DNA from: Planctomycetota bacterium
GTDB taxonomy: Bacteria > Planctomycetota > B129-G9
Direction of reading: 5' to 3'
DNA: 20,449 bases
Assembly: GCA_030607235.1 (NCBI GenBank)
Contig: JAUWEX010000001.1
Span: 1-20,449 of the forward strand
Of this stretch, positions 7,451 through 16,547 are shown one piece after another. A program made the translations under genes and the position numbers. A model generated the notes under the pieces. That model saw only the letters and a program-made list of their open reading frames with translations, was not told the DNA's origin and made no database searches. How positions within the stretch are numbered: position 1 is the stretch's first letter; every line of letters begins with the position of its first letter.

Positions 7451-10400
7451 ATGAAATCGCGTCTTATCCCAACCCTTCTTCTGCTCCTGCTGCTGGCCAC
7501 GGGGGCCTATGCGCAGGAAATCGCCGCCCGGGCGTTTTCCGAAGGGCGCAAGGCCTTCGACGCGGAAGAATACGAAAAGGCCGTCGGGTTATTCGACAAG
7601 GCCGCCGAGACCGACCCCAAAAACCCAGAGGTCTACATCTGGAAGGGCAACGCGCTGCTGGCGCTGGGGCGCATAGACGAGGCCGCCGTCGCATGGCAAA
7701 AGGCCCTCGCGATCGCGCCCAACAACGCGACCCTCAAAAAGCGACTGGACAATCTGACAGCCGCGACAAAAAACGTCGACAGCAAAATCAGGCTGATCCA
7801 GCAACTGCTGGATATGCGTCTGCCCTCACCAGCATATTTCATAGGCTTTGCGCTGCAGAAGACCGCTCTCACCAAGCAACAAAAAATGGTGTTGGATTTG
7901 TTGGTCATCGACGCTCTGGAGAAAGGCAGAACCAGACCCCAGGAAGCGCTCATGCTCATTATAGAATGGCAGTCGCGATATCCCAACGCAACCGCCAACC
8001 TGGCCACCCGCGCGATGTTCATCCACATCCGCATCCTTATACACATGAAAAATACGGACGTAGCCCATAAGAAGATAAGCGAACTCATCGCAAAATATCC
8101 CTCAACCGCCGCAGCCCTTAAGGCGCGATTCGAAAAAGCACGGCTCCATGGTAATCAAATCGCGGTAATCAAGGCTTACACCGAAGTCCTCGCCGACAAA
8201 AACACAGCACAGTACGAAAAAGAGTTCTTCGTGTTCGAAGCGAGAGTTTTTCTTATTGGACTAATTACCCAGCAATTCGACAAGCCCACTGAAATCAATG
8301 ATGCCCCCGCCCTGGCCACCGAGCATCTTTTCACAGCGCTCGACCCCAAAGACGATGTGAAAATCAGCCAGCTTGTACAACTCCTGAAACATATCTCACA
8401 ACACCATAACAAAACCTCGCCGGGAAAAGCCATCGCTGTGATTGAAAAATTCGCCAACATGATCGATGCAAGCAGCCTCTATCACCACGATATCGCGCTA
8501 ATACTTGCGGAGTCATATTACCAACAAGGAGTCGCTATCTTTTCCGAAGACAGCGCCCTCCCCGAGAAAGCAAACATCCTCAATGCGGCTTTCATCAAAG
8601 CCATCGATGCTTATCTCTCTGTAAAGCGGGTAAATACCGCTCTAAACGTCGTGAGATTCTACAGGGATCAATCGCTAAATGTACCGGCAATCGCAGCCTG
8701 CGAAAGAATCCTGACCAAAACCCCCGGCGCTAATGATGCGATCCTGCATCTCGTGGCAAGTTTGAATTTTGAGCAGGAAAAGGTCGAGGCAGGGCAATAC
8801 CTCCGCGCTCACAGGCAACTGCCGGAAAAGTTAGGCGACTCGGCAACAAAAGCCCTGCAATACATCAAGACCTTCTGGCAGGAAAAGCGCGACAAAGCAA
8901 TCAGCAAACAAATGCTGACACTTGCGAACATGATCGCGAAATTTTACGCCGATCAGGGCTATTTCGATGTGGCCCGTTCCGCCTATGATGTCTTGTCGCC
9001 GGACAATAGCAACTCCTCGCCGCTGACGCAGTTCGCCCGATACGGCAAGGCCAACATCACCAAGATCGAGGCCGATATCGACTTTGCGCGCAAGGCAAAA
9101 CTGCGCGACGGAATCACCGGCCTGACCGAATTGCACAAAAAAGCCATCACGGAGATGAGCGCGGTTACGACCGCATCTTCGCCGATCGACCGGGCCGTCG
9201 CGATCGCCTGTTTCGTCAAGGCACAGAACCGCATAGCCGAGATCGCACGGCAATACGAGTGCCAGGGCGCGTTCGAGACTGCGCGCAATATTTACCTGCG
9301 GCTCGGTAAAAACACGAAGTGGCTCGGCTCCGAGGAGATGCGCTATCGCGCCGCGCTTTGCCTGCGACTCAAAGCCGACAAGGCCTTTGCGAAATGGCTG
9401 GCGAACGCAAAACAGGACGAAAAGCCGCAGCAACTCAGCGCCGAATACAAGGCCGCTATCGCCGACTATATCGCGGCGATCGCCGATATGCCGCGGGGAT
9501 TTTTCGCCCCGGAAGCCCTGCGCGACATTCGCGGCATCGCCATCCTGCACGCCCGAGCGGGCGCGTGGGATATCGCGGCGGAAGTCTACTCCGCGCTCCT
9601 GGACAAAAACCTCCAGTATCGCGATCCCGAGCAGGTAAAGTACGAGATAGCGCTGTGCGAACTCGGCAAGGCCATACCCGAACACGCGCTGAAGATGCTG
9701 GAACTCATCGCCTGGGGATCCGCCCCGGCAACATACGGGACAACCCGGAGTATACGCTCGGAAGGGAACGAGGATGCCCCCCTGCTCGACGAACTCAGAG
9801 AAATCAAAGAAAGACTGCGCAACGTAATCGACGAAACCAAAGACAGCGAAGACAAATATGATTATTACGATAACAACGCTTATCGCGATACGGTAGTCAA
9901 GTTGCGCGAATTGGAACTTGAGCGCGCCAAAAAGATAGCACAAAAGGAACAACAGATACAACAACTGCAACACAAAAAAGCGAACCTATCCGGCGCAAGC
10001 GCTAGTAAGTACATCATAGATACACCGCGACCGTCAATCTCGATTTCCGCCGAGGAAATCAAGCGCCGCGCGGAGATTTTCAAGCAGGCCTACGCGAAAC
10101 TCGCGGCCATCCTGCGCGAGAATCAAGGCAGGCCCATTGGAGACAAGGCGCGCGCGGAAATCATGGTTATGGTGAATCACCTTCGCGCAATCGGCGCGCC
10201 CAGGCACGCCGCACAGATGCTCGAAGGCTTCCTGAAAGACTTCCCGCAGGACAGCGAGGTTTCCAGCCTCCGGCTGGCGATCGCCAACGACTGGCTGTTT
10301 TGGGCCGCCACGGCTCAGACGGAAAAAACCGCACCGATGGACAGGCTCGCCGAAATCAGCGGACGATTCATCGAGGCGCGGTCTAAAATCGCAGCGCTTA

Positions 10401-12253
10401 TCAAGGACTTCCCCGACGACAAGGCCGTGGTCGGAGCCGCTCGGCGTGCGCTGGCGCGCAGCTACCTCACCGAAGCACAGATGATCGGCCAATTCAGCCC
10501 CACGCAATCGCGCGGACGATACCTGCGCGCGGCGGAGGAGTTTCTGCGCCTGGCGAGAGAGCACGGCGAGACACTCAACGGGCAAAAAGCCTTCGGGGTC
10601 GTCTGGGCGATCGGCGAGTCGCTCGAACACCATCGATACTGGGACGAGGCCGTTACGGTCTACCGGCTGCTGGCGCGGCAATACCCGATCATGGCGCGCT
10701 CCAACCGGGCGGGCCTCAAGATCGCCACGATTTACAGGGACGGGATGCGGAATTACCTGCGCGCGGTCGAGGCCTACCAGGAATACCTCGGCGCAAACGG
10801 CGGCGACGCAGCACGAGTACAGGGGACGATCCTCAACATCGGCGGACAACTTCGCTCGGAAGCACGCTGGGTCGAGGCGCTGCACGTTTACAACGTGTTC
10901 GTCGATTCATTCCCGCGCCACCCACAGGCCGGCGAGGCGCTGCGGGCGATCGGCGAGATTCACCAGGCCAACCGCGCCTGGGACGAAGCGATACGCGCTT
11001 ACAAACGCGTGATCGAGGAATACAAAACGGGCAATTGGGCACAGCAGGCGCAATTTGCTATCGCCGAGTGCCACATCCAACTCAGCCAGTGGCACCACGC
11101 CATGTGGGCCTACACGCACTACATCGACAAGTATTCGCGCACTCCACAGGCACAAAAAGCCCGTGAAAACATTATCATCCTCAAGGAGATCTACGGTTAC
11201 CAGCAACTCATCAACGAAGGCCGCAGTCCAAAATGCGCCGACGCGCAATACATGATCGCCGAGATCGTCGAGAAGCAACTCCACAACAGCGTCAAGGCGA
11301 TCGTTGAATACAACAAAGTGGCTACGAATTATCCCAAGAGCCATCGTGTCGACGATGCGCTGTTCGCGGCGGGCAAGTTGCACCTGGCTGCGGGCGATCT
11401 CAAGCGCGGCGGCGAAATCATGCTCGAAATTTTCACCAACCACCCCACCAGTCCCTATGCCGACGACGCGCTGTACCTGCTGGGGCAGGCCTACGAGCGA
11501 CAGGCCGACGCAACCGCGGGCGTTACGCTGGAGAAGGCAAAACAACACGCGCAGTTCAAAGCACAAGGGGAATTCTACAATCAAGCCCTTGACCTAGATA
11601 AGAAAATCAGAGACATCAACGACGAGGTCCGGAAGTTGCGCGAAGAAGGCAAGTCCGGGGAGGCCGAAATGTTGCTCGCGGGCAAAGGCGCGCGACTCAA
11701 AGAGGAGCGCTCGATCTCCGCGCAGAACGCATATAAACAATCGAGCCAGATGATCGAAACCCTCGCCGCCCACGAGATGGCCAACCGGCAGGACAAGATC
11801 AACGCCCTGCTGCGCAAGGCGATCGAGGCCTACCAAAAAGCATCCACCGTTGCGCTGGGCGACCGCGCAGCCGATTCGCTGCTGAAGATGGCCGAGATAT
11901 ACGACAAGCGGCTCAAGGACGCGGACAAGGCGATGGCGGTATACGACAAGATCGTGCGTCTCTTCCCCGGCACCTCGGTAGCCGAAGACGCCGTCTGGCG
12001 ACGCGCGCTTTACTTCGAGCGGAAAGGCGAATACAAAAAAGCCAAGGACGAGTACATCGCCTTTATCAGCAACTATCCGCAGTCCAAGCGTGTCGAAGAC
12101 GCCTCTTTCCGACTGGCCGAAATGTACGAACACCTTCAGCAGTGGGAAGATGCGATGAACATGTATCGCAACTACCTCGACAAGTTCCCCAACGGCCCAA
12201 AGACACAAAAGGCCCGGGAACGCATTGCCTGGATTAACACATATCGACTGTAA
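7451..12253 (+). CDS. Giant exported tetratricopeptide-repeat protein (1600 aa)
   Basis: This 1600-residue helical solenoid is predicted to be exported. It has a clear signal peptide, MKSRLIPTLLLLLLLATGAYA, with likely cleavage before Gln22. Classic TPRs follow at about 26-103 (for example AARAFSEGRKAFDAEEYEKA). The middle is helix-rich with poorer TPR consensus, and a charged coiled-coil patch lies at about 795-860. The C-terminal third (about 1000-1595) has many BamD/YbgF-like repeats ending in motifs such as YPKSHRVDDALFAAGKLH and FPGTSVAEDAVWRRALYFER; a second coiled coil is near 1375-1425. GGAGG lies 7 nt before the ATG. Codons for about residues 180-510 are clearly less GC-rich than the rest. 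It shares an operon with the TPR lipoprotein 51 nt downstream. No enzymatic motif is seen; a periplasmic scaffold or protein-assembly role is inference. Confidence 0.9.
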   Translation: MKSRLIPTLLLLLLLATGAYAQEIAARAFSEGRKAFDAEEYEKAVGLFDKAAETDPKNPEVYIWKGNALLALGRIDEAAVAWQKALAIAPNNATLKKRLDNLTAATKNVDSKIRLIQQLLDMRLPSPAYFIGFALQKTALTKQQKMVLDLLVIDALEKGRTRPQEALMLIIEWQSRYPNATANLATRAMFIHIRILIHMKNTDVAHKKISELIAKYPSTAAALKARFEKARLHGNQIAVIKAYTEVLADKNTAQYEKEFFVFEARVFLIGLITQQFDKPTEINDAPALATEHLFTALDPKDDVKISQLVQLLKHISQHHNKTSPGKAIAVIEKFANMIDASSLYHHDIALILAESYYQQGVAIFSEDSALPEKANILNAAFIKAIDAYLSVKRVNTALNVVRFYRDQSLNVPAIAACERILTKTPGANDAILHLVASLNFEQEKVEAGQYLRAHRQLPEKLGDSATKALQYIKTFWQEKRDKAISKQMLTLANMIAKFYADQGYFDVARSAYDVLSPDNSNSSPLTQFARYGKANITKIEADIDFARKAKLRDGITGLTELHKKAITEMSAVTTASSPIDRAVAIACFVKAQNRIAEIARQYECQGAFETARNIYLRLGKNTKWLGSEEMRYRAALCLRLKADKAFAKWLANAKQDEKPQQLSAEYKAAIADYIAAIADMPRGFFAPEALRDIRGIAILHARAGAWDIAAEVYSALLDKNLQYRDPEQVKYEIALCELGKAIPEHALKMLELIAWGSAPATYGTTRSIRSEGNEDAPLLDELREIKERLRNVIDETKDSEDKYDYYDNNAYRDTVVKLRELELERAKKIAQKEQQIQQLQHKKANLSGASASKYIIDTPRPSISISAEEIKRRAEIFKQAYAKLAAILRENQGRPIGDKARAEIMVMVNHLRAIGAPRHAAQMLEGFLKDFPQDSEVSSLRLAIANDWLFWAATAQTEKTAPMDRLAEISGRFIEARSKIAALIKDFPDDKAVVGAARRALARSYLTEAQMIGQFSPTQSRGRYLRAAEEFLRLAREHGETLNGQKAFGVVWAIGESLEHHRYWDEAVTVYRLLARQYPIMARSNRAGLKIATIYRDGMRNYLRAVEAYQEYLGANGGDAARVQGTILNIGGQLRSEARWVEALHVYNVFVDSFPRHPQAGEALRAIGEIHQANRAWDEAIRAYKRVIEEYKTGNWAQQAQFAIAECHIQLSQWHHAMWAYTHYIDKYSRTPQAQKARENIIILKEIYGYQQLINEGRSPKCADAQYMIAEIVEKQLHNSVKAIVEYNKVATNYPKSHRVDDALFAAGKLHLAAGDLKRGGEIMLEIFTNHPTSPYADDALYLLGQAYERQADATAGVTLEKAKQHAQFKAQGEFYNQALDLDKKIRDINDEVRKLREEGKSGEAEMLLAGKGARLKEERSISAQNAYKQSSQMIETLAAHEMANRQDKINALLRKAIEAYQKASTVALGDRAADSLLKMAEIYDKRLKDADKAMAVYDKIVRLFPGTSVAEDAVWRRALYFERKGEYKKAKDEYIAFISNYPQSKRVEDASFRLAEMYEHLQQWEDAMNMYRNYLDKFPNGPKTQKARERIAWINTYRL

Positions 12254-12304
12254 AACGAACGACGAAGCCGATTCGCACGGAACTTAACTCTGGAGGACTC
12301 CGAG

Positions 12305-13645
12305 ATGAATAAATACCGGATAATCATATTGCTGCCGCTGGCGATAATGTGCTTTGCCGCCTGCGCCACGGCGGACAACGCGACCACCGAGACGACGACC
12401 GAACCCACGAAAGAACAAAAAGCCGAAGAAGCCTACCAACAGGGCCGCCGGCTGTTCTTCACGGAAAAGTACAAAGAGGCCGCGGAGCGCTTCCGCGAGG
12501 CCGCTGAGCAGGACCCCGACAAGACCGTCTACCGGCTGTTTCTGGCCAAGGCCCTGCGCAACTCCGGCGACGAAAAGGAAGCCGAAACAATTTTTCTTGA
12601 GATACTCAAGAGCAACCCCGATCACGTCGAAGCCGGCATCGCCGTGGCGGAGATGTACGAAAAGGCCGGCAAGTGGAAGGAACTGATTGCGCTGCTCAAG
12701 CCGATTCTGGAATACAGGCACGATTACGCCGTCTACCACATGCTCGCAAAGGCGTACTACAACCTGCCGGATCTCAAGCAGGCCCGCACGCACTACGAAA
12801 AGGCCGTCGAACTGAACCCGCAGGCGGCCGAAGACCTCTACGAACTGGGCAACATCTACCTAGGCGAGAGCCGCTACGCGCTGGCGGCGGAGGCCTACGA
12901 GCGCTGCCTCGCACTGGGGCACGGTTCGGCCTTTCTACACTACAAACTCGCCTCGGCCTACAGCAACCTGCGCAACTACCTCGGCGCGATTTCCACGCGC
13001 GTCGTCAGCGGCGGCAAGCCCGACACGATAAGCGGCGACGTCTATCTCATCGACGCGGTTCCGGGCAAACAGGACACGTTTTACGTCGCACCGTCCAAGT
13101 CGGCGATCTACCAAGCCAACAAGGCAATCGCGATGGGGATCGACGAACTGGATCTCAAATTTCTCTGCGCCAATATTTGGCTGGGCGCGGGACGGTTCCA
13201 AAAGGCTCACGAGCGCTACACCGCGCTCGAAGAAAAATACACCAACGGCGAGATCGACAAATCCGACCGGGCGCTGTTTTACCACCAGTTCGCCGAAGCG
13301 GCTTTCGGTCTCGACCTCTTCGACGAATTCCTCAAGCACACCGCCAAAACCATCGAACTGGACGCCGCAACCTACAAGCCGCTGCTCGTCAACGCCTATC
13401 TGCGCGTGGCCGAGCGCAAAAACCGCGACGGCGACATGGCCGGATACGTCGAGTACATTAAAAAGGCCATCGCCGAAAAACCCGACGTCGCCTCGCTGCA
13501 CCTGATGCTGGCCAACGCCTACCGTGACATGCAGGATTTCGCCGGCGCGGTCAGGCACTGGCGGCTCGTGCTCGAAATCGAACCCGACCGGTCCGACAGG
13601 ATCGAGTTACTCAACCTCATCCGGCAGTATTCGACCGGGCAATAA
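12305..13645 (+). CDS. TPR-repeat lipoprotein
   Basis: This 446-residue predicted lipoprotein has a basic N-terminus, a hydrophobic stretch and the lipobox FAAC with Cys20 as the lipidated residue. A Thr-rich linker follows. Canonical TPRs run from about residue 38 to 225 (AYQQGRRLFFTEKYKEAAER, YHMLAKAYYNLPDLKQARTH, LYELGNIYLGESRYALAAEA). They are interrupted at about 231-265 by a strand-rich insert with SGDVYLIDAVPGKQDTFYV. Helical repeats resume to the end, including LANAYRDMQDFAGAVRHWRL. GGAGG lies 8 nt before the ATG. It follows the giant TPR gene and precedes a strong terminator, so the two are co-transcribed and may interact at the periplasmic face of a membrane. Function is unknown. 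Confidence 0.9.
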   Translation: MNKYRIIILLPLAIMCFAACATADNATTETTTEPTKEQKAEEAYQQGRRLFFTEKYKEAAERFREAAEQDPDKTVYRLFLAKALRNSGDEKEAETIFLEILKSNPDHVEAGIAVAEMYEKAGKWKELIALLKPILEYRHDYAVYHMLAKAYYNLPDLKQARTHYEKAVELNPQAAEDLYELGNIYLGESRYALAAEAYERCLALGHGSAFLHYKLASAYSNLRNYLGAISTRVVSGGKPDTISGDVYLIDAVPGKQDTFYVAPSKSAIYQANKAIAMGIDELDLKFLCANIWLGAGRFQKAHERYTALEEKYTNGEIDKSDRALFYHQFAEAAFGLDLFDEFLKHTAKTIELDAATYKPLLVNAYLRVAERKNRDGDMAGYVEYIKKAIAEKPDVASLHLMLANAYRDMQDFAGAVRHWRLVLEIEPDRSDRIELLNLIRQYSTGQ

Positions 13646-13669
13646 AAACAATTCGCGACGAATCTCACC

Positions 13670-13701
13670 AAGGCCGTTCCTCACCGGAGCGGCCTTTTTT
13701 T
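13670..13701 (+). terminator. Rho-independent terminator of the TPR operon
   Basis: A 7-bp GC-rich stem pairs AAGGCCG (13670-13676) with CGGCCTT (13690-13696). The loop has 13 nt, and the descending arm runs into seven Ts (13695-13701). It sits 25 nt after the stop of the TPR lipoprotein gene on the same strand, exactly where the transcript should end. Confidence 0.87.
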
Positions 13702-13787
13702 CGGGGCCGCTCGGGGCGAGGCGAAACACCCGCCCGACCAGTATCGTGAATGTGTGGGATTTTGTCTTTTCTTTGACCCTCGATACG

Positions 13788-13796
13788 TGCTAAAAT
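13788..13796 (+). promoter_or_regulatory. Extended -10 promoter for the acidic lipoprotein
   Basis: TGC TAAAAT forms an extended -10 element (TGn plus a five-of-six match to TATAAT), 49 nt before the lipoprotein ATG and downstream of the preceding terminator. No -35 is well placed: TTGACC at 13773-13778 is only 12 nt away. A closely similar TGG TAAAAT ATCC element occurs at 19659-19667 in this window, which supports it being a genuine local promoter type. Confidence 0.45.
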
Positions 13797-13844
13797 ACCG
13801 GTGATATCCGTTTGTGGTTTCGCAATCTCAATGGAGAAGTTACC

Positions 13845-14804
13845 ATGATGAAAACAACGACTATCTGCGGCCTTTTGGCGATCTTTCTTGTCGGTTGCTG
13901 CGGCTGGCCCTGCAACTGGCCCGACCCGCCGCAACCCCCGGGAACCCGCGTCGTTAAGGTCTACGCGGTTCACGTCGACGCCAACGTATTCGACCAAATC
14001 GAACGCGGCGAGATGAACCTGTTCGACGCCGCCAAAATCTGGCACAAAAACCGCTCGCTGACCATTCACTTCGCCGCGGGCGACAAGTGCATCGAAATCC
14101 TCAGTACCGAAGAATACGAAAAAATCAAGGCCGAAAAAGAAAGTCGCGAACGGACCAGGAAAGAAAAAAAGCGTGACGAAGAACGCGCCGAAAAGGTGCA
14201 GACGCTGATCTATTCGGGCCTCAAGATACACTTCATCGAAGAAAAGGGTCTGTTCATTATGACCGGCACTGGCCGCCTGACCTTCGGCGACACGATCATC
14301 GACGTTACCGACAAGCACCTCTGGCTGACGGCGCTCGAAGAAAAAGACGACGATGACGACGAAGAGGAAGAAATTATCAAGGTCGCCGTCGTAAGCGACT
14401 GGAAGCCCGAAAACCGAACGGCCGACGGCGATGTGCTAAAAGCCCAAGCGGTTTGGGAAGAGCATGCCGAAAACAAGCCGACCGAAGAAGAAGACCAAAA
14501 GGCCCGGGACGAAAACGAAGAGATCGACGAGACCATCAACCTCTATCCCGAAGACAGCAAATTCGACAACACCACGCCGCGTGCGATGGAGGTGCTCGCG
14601 GTCGTCAACGCCCACATCACCAAGCGCTTCCCCTCGGCCCAGGTCCGCGAATTCCGGCCCGAAATTTTCAGCCGGATAATCGACCTGACCGTTACGCCGG
14701 AAGGCAAGTGGTGGGAAGGTGTCGGCTTCTACCCGCACCCGAGAAAGTGCGAAATCGACGAAGCGAAAACCGAAGCGCCCGCGAAAGGCGAAACCGAAAA
14801 ATAA
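13845..14804 (+). CDS. Acidic lipoprotein of unknown function
   Basis: I do not recognise this family. I choose the first ATG of an ATGATG pair at 13845 because GGAGA lies 7 nt upstream; an in-frame TTG at 13812 lacks such support. The 319 residues open with MMKTTTICGLLAIFLVGC, a lipoprotein signal with lipobox LVGC and Cys18 lipidated, followed by a Cys/Trp/Pro-rich CGWPCNWPDPPQPP. A predicted alpha/beta segment runs to about 170, including a very charged helix near 90-115. An Asp/Glu run, EEKDDDDDEEEEI, lies near 165-178, and a Glu-rich linker precedes a final folded-looking region with WWEGVGFYPHPRKCEI. It has its own promoter between a terminator and the ATG. Its TAA is immediately followed by the stop of the convergent kinase gene. 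Confidence 0.82.
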   Translation: MMKTTTICGLLAIFLVGCCGWPCNWPDPPQPPGTRVVKVYAVHVDANVFDQIERGEMNLFDAAKIWHKNRSLTIHFAAGDKCIEILSTEEYEKIKAEKESRERTRKEKKRDEERAEKVQTLIYSGLKIHFIEEKGLFIMTGTGRLTFGDTIIDVTDKHLWLTALEEKDDDDDEEEEIIKVAVVSDWKPENRTADGDVLKAQAVWEEHAENKPTEEEDQKARDENEEIDETINLYPEDSKFDNTTPRAMEVLAVVNAHITKRFPSAQVREFRPEIFSRIIDLTVTPEGKWWEGVGFYPHPRKCEIDEAKTEAPAKGETEK

Positions 14805-16547
14805 TTACGCCGTGCGCGCCGCGATTTCCATGATGAGCGGCAGGCGCTCCCGCACAAGAGTGGCCGCCTGCGAGATGCGCTCCGGGAGTTCCGCGGCGTC
14901 GCTGTAATAGAAGGTGTCTGCGGCGGCGGTGTTCCACTTTTCGGGAAACGTCCAGACGTTGAGGAAGCGTTGTCCGAACCGCGCCCACGAGCCTGCCATC
15001 AAGACTTCCGACAAGGGCAGTGCGCCATTGTGAATATTACGCTTCGCCGCGGCCAGTCCCGAATAATTCGATCCCGCTTCTCCGACGCCGACCTCCAGCC
15101 GGAAATACCGCTTCTCGCCCTGGCGACCGAAACGAACGCCGAGGTGCAACAGGCCGTCCTGGAATTTCCTGCGGACAGCAAACCAGTCCGCGCCAATATC
15201 CTCGCCGGCGGAAGGCGCGGCAAAACGCAACCCTCTCAAGCCGTACAAAAACACGGCGCGCGCGATCAAAACCTTGTCCGCCGAATCGCTCGCTTCTTTG
15301 TTGAGTAGACCCATCAGCGCCATCGCGCGGTCCGAGCGCGGCGCAACTTCTTTATCCGCCGCCTCGGCAAACCAATAGGCCGTGCCGTCGCCGCAATCTA
15401 TCAGCGCGATCGGCGTACCGCCGGTCAGGCCCGCGTGCAGCAGCATGTTCTGTCGCTGCCACTCGGCCTCCATCGCGTTGGCTTCGCCATGGCGAATCCG
15501 CACGCGAATTTGCCGCCCGAAATGCTCCATCGTCGCCTCCGCGATCCCGCTTTTGTCGGCCTCGGCGGCGAGGGCCACACTGACAAATTTGTCCACCAGC
15601 GCACCGTCATATCTGCCGAACTTGTTGCCGCTCTTTCGAAAAATACCCCGGCGCGGGCCGCTTGCGGCGATTGCGAATTTGCGGTTGCGGTTCATGCAGC
15701 GCTCGGCGGCGGCCCTCAGATCGCGACTGACGATTTCGCGGTTGGCCCGCTCGGCGATCCGGAACAATCCGAAACGCTCGTCTTTCCTGTCGCAACCCGC
15801 ACCGACGTAACCGCGCAGAAACCGGAACGCGTCGGTCAGCGGAATGCGGTCGCGGCGGCGGGCAAATTTGGCCAAATTTTCGAGCGCCTTGCTCTCCGGC
15901 ATGTTGCGGAAAATCTTGACCTTGGCGAAGTCGATGACCGTCAAGTCGCCCGTCCGCGGGTTGACGAGAAAGTTGCACGGATTGAAATCGTACTGGTATA
16001 TTCCCTCTTTGTGCATTTTGCGCACGAGCGCGCCCAGATCAAAGATCACTTTGCGCCTTAGTCGCAGGTGCTCCGGCGACAGGCTCGCCGGGTCGACATT
16101 GGCCGCGAACAATTCGACATCCGTTACGTCGGGGATGCGCTCCAGCGCCACGAAGGACTGCACCACTATCCCGCAAACCCGCCTCTCCCCCACCGCCACG
16201 GGCACAGAAACGGGAATGCCGCGGCGTTGTATCGCGAGGCCGAGCCGCAATTCCTTGACGCCGACCATGCGCCGCACCCACGAGCGCGCCTTCTGGTACC
16301 AATAGCGAAAGCGGTAGTTTTTCACGATCAGGTCGACATCACTACGCGCAACCGCCGCCGGCGCGATCACGGTGGTCTTGTATTTCGAGATCGTGGTCGG
16401 CTTAACCTCTCCGGCCTTGAGCAGGGCGCTAAATTCCTTGAAAATGGGGCTGTCGATAAGGTCGCAGTAATCCTCGCGTACGATCCATCGCCAGGCCCCG
16501 CGCCTTATCGTGCGGTATTTGTCGGTGCGAGTGGTTTTGTGCGTCAT
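14805..16547 (-). CDS. WaaP/InaA-like lipopolysaccharide kinase-family protein with long C-terminal extension
   Basis: This is a protein-kinase-fold enzyme of the type that phosphorylates LPS core sugars. In the first 280 residues, DLIVKNYRF holds the likely ATP-contacting lysine (Lys76) and a Glu follows in KELRLGLAIQRRGI. The catalytic loop is IYQYDFNPCNFLV with Asp187 and Asn192, where the usual His is replaced by Gln185. The metal-binding motif is VIDFAKVKIF (Asp206). ENLAKFARRRDRIPLTD then matches the family's C-lobe. At 580 residues it is about twice the usual length. Residues 330-400 again resemble a kinase N-lobe (EWQRQNMLLHAGLTGGTPIA) but no second catalytic loop follows, so the second half may be a pseudokinase lobe. 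Its ATG overlaps the glycosyltransferase stop (ATGA), implying coupled expression in one surface-glycan pathway. Confidence 0.8.
   Translation of the reverse strand: MTHKTTRTDKYRTIRRGAWRWIVREDYCDLIDSPIFKEFSALLKAGEVKPTTISKYKTTVIAPAAVARSDVDLIVKNYRFRYWYQKARSWVRRMVGVKELRLGLAIQRRGIPVSVPVAVGERRVCGIVVQSFVALERIPDVTDVELFAANVDPASLSPEHLRLRRKVIFDLGALVRKMHKEGIYQYDFNPCNFLVNPRTGDLTVIDFAKVKIFRNMPESKALENLAKFARRRDRIPLTDAFRFLRGYVGAGCDRKDERFGLFRIAERANREIVSRDLRAAAERCMNRNRKFAIAASGPRRGIFRKSGNKFGRYDGALVDKFVSVALAAEADKSGIAEATMEHFGRQIRVRIRHGEANAMEAEWQRQNMLLHAGLTGGTPIALIDCGDGTAYWFAEAADKEVAPRSDRAMALMGLLNKEASDSADKVLIARAVFLYGLRGLRFAAPSAGEDIGADWFAVRRKFQDGLLHLGVRFGRQGEKRYFRLEVGVGEAGSNYSGLAAAKRNIHNGALPLSEVLMAGSWARFGQRFLNVWTFPEKWNTAAADTFYYSDAAELPERISQAATLVRERLPLIMEIAARTA

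Noticed and set aside
8831..9973. 380-residue minus-strand open frame opposite the giant TPR gene
   Set aside because: Antisense mirror of a TPR coding region that is itself well supported; no start signal or motif.
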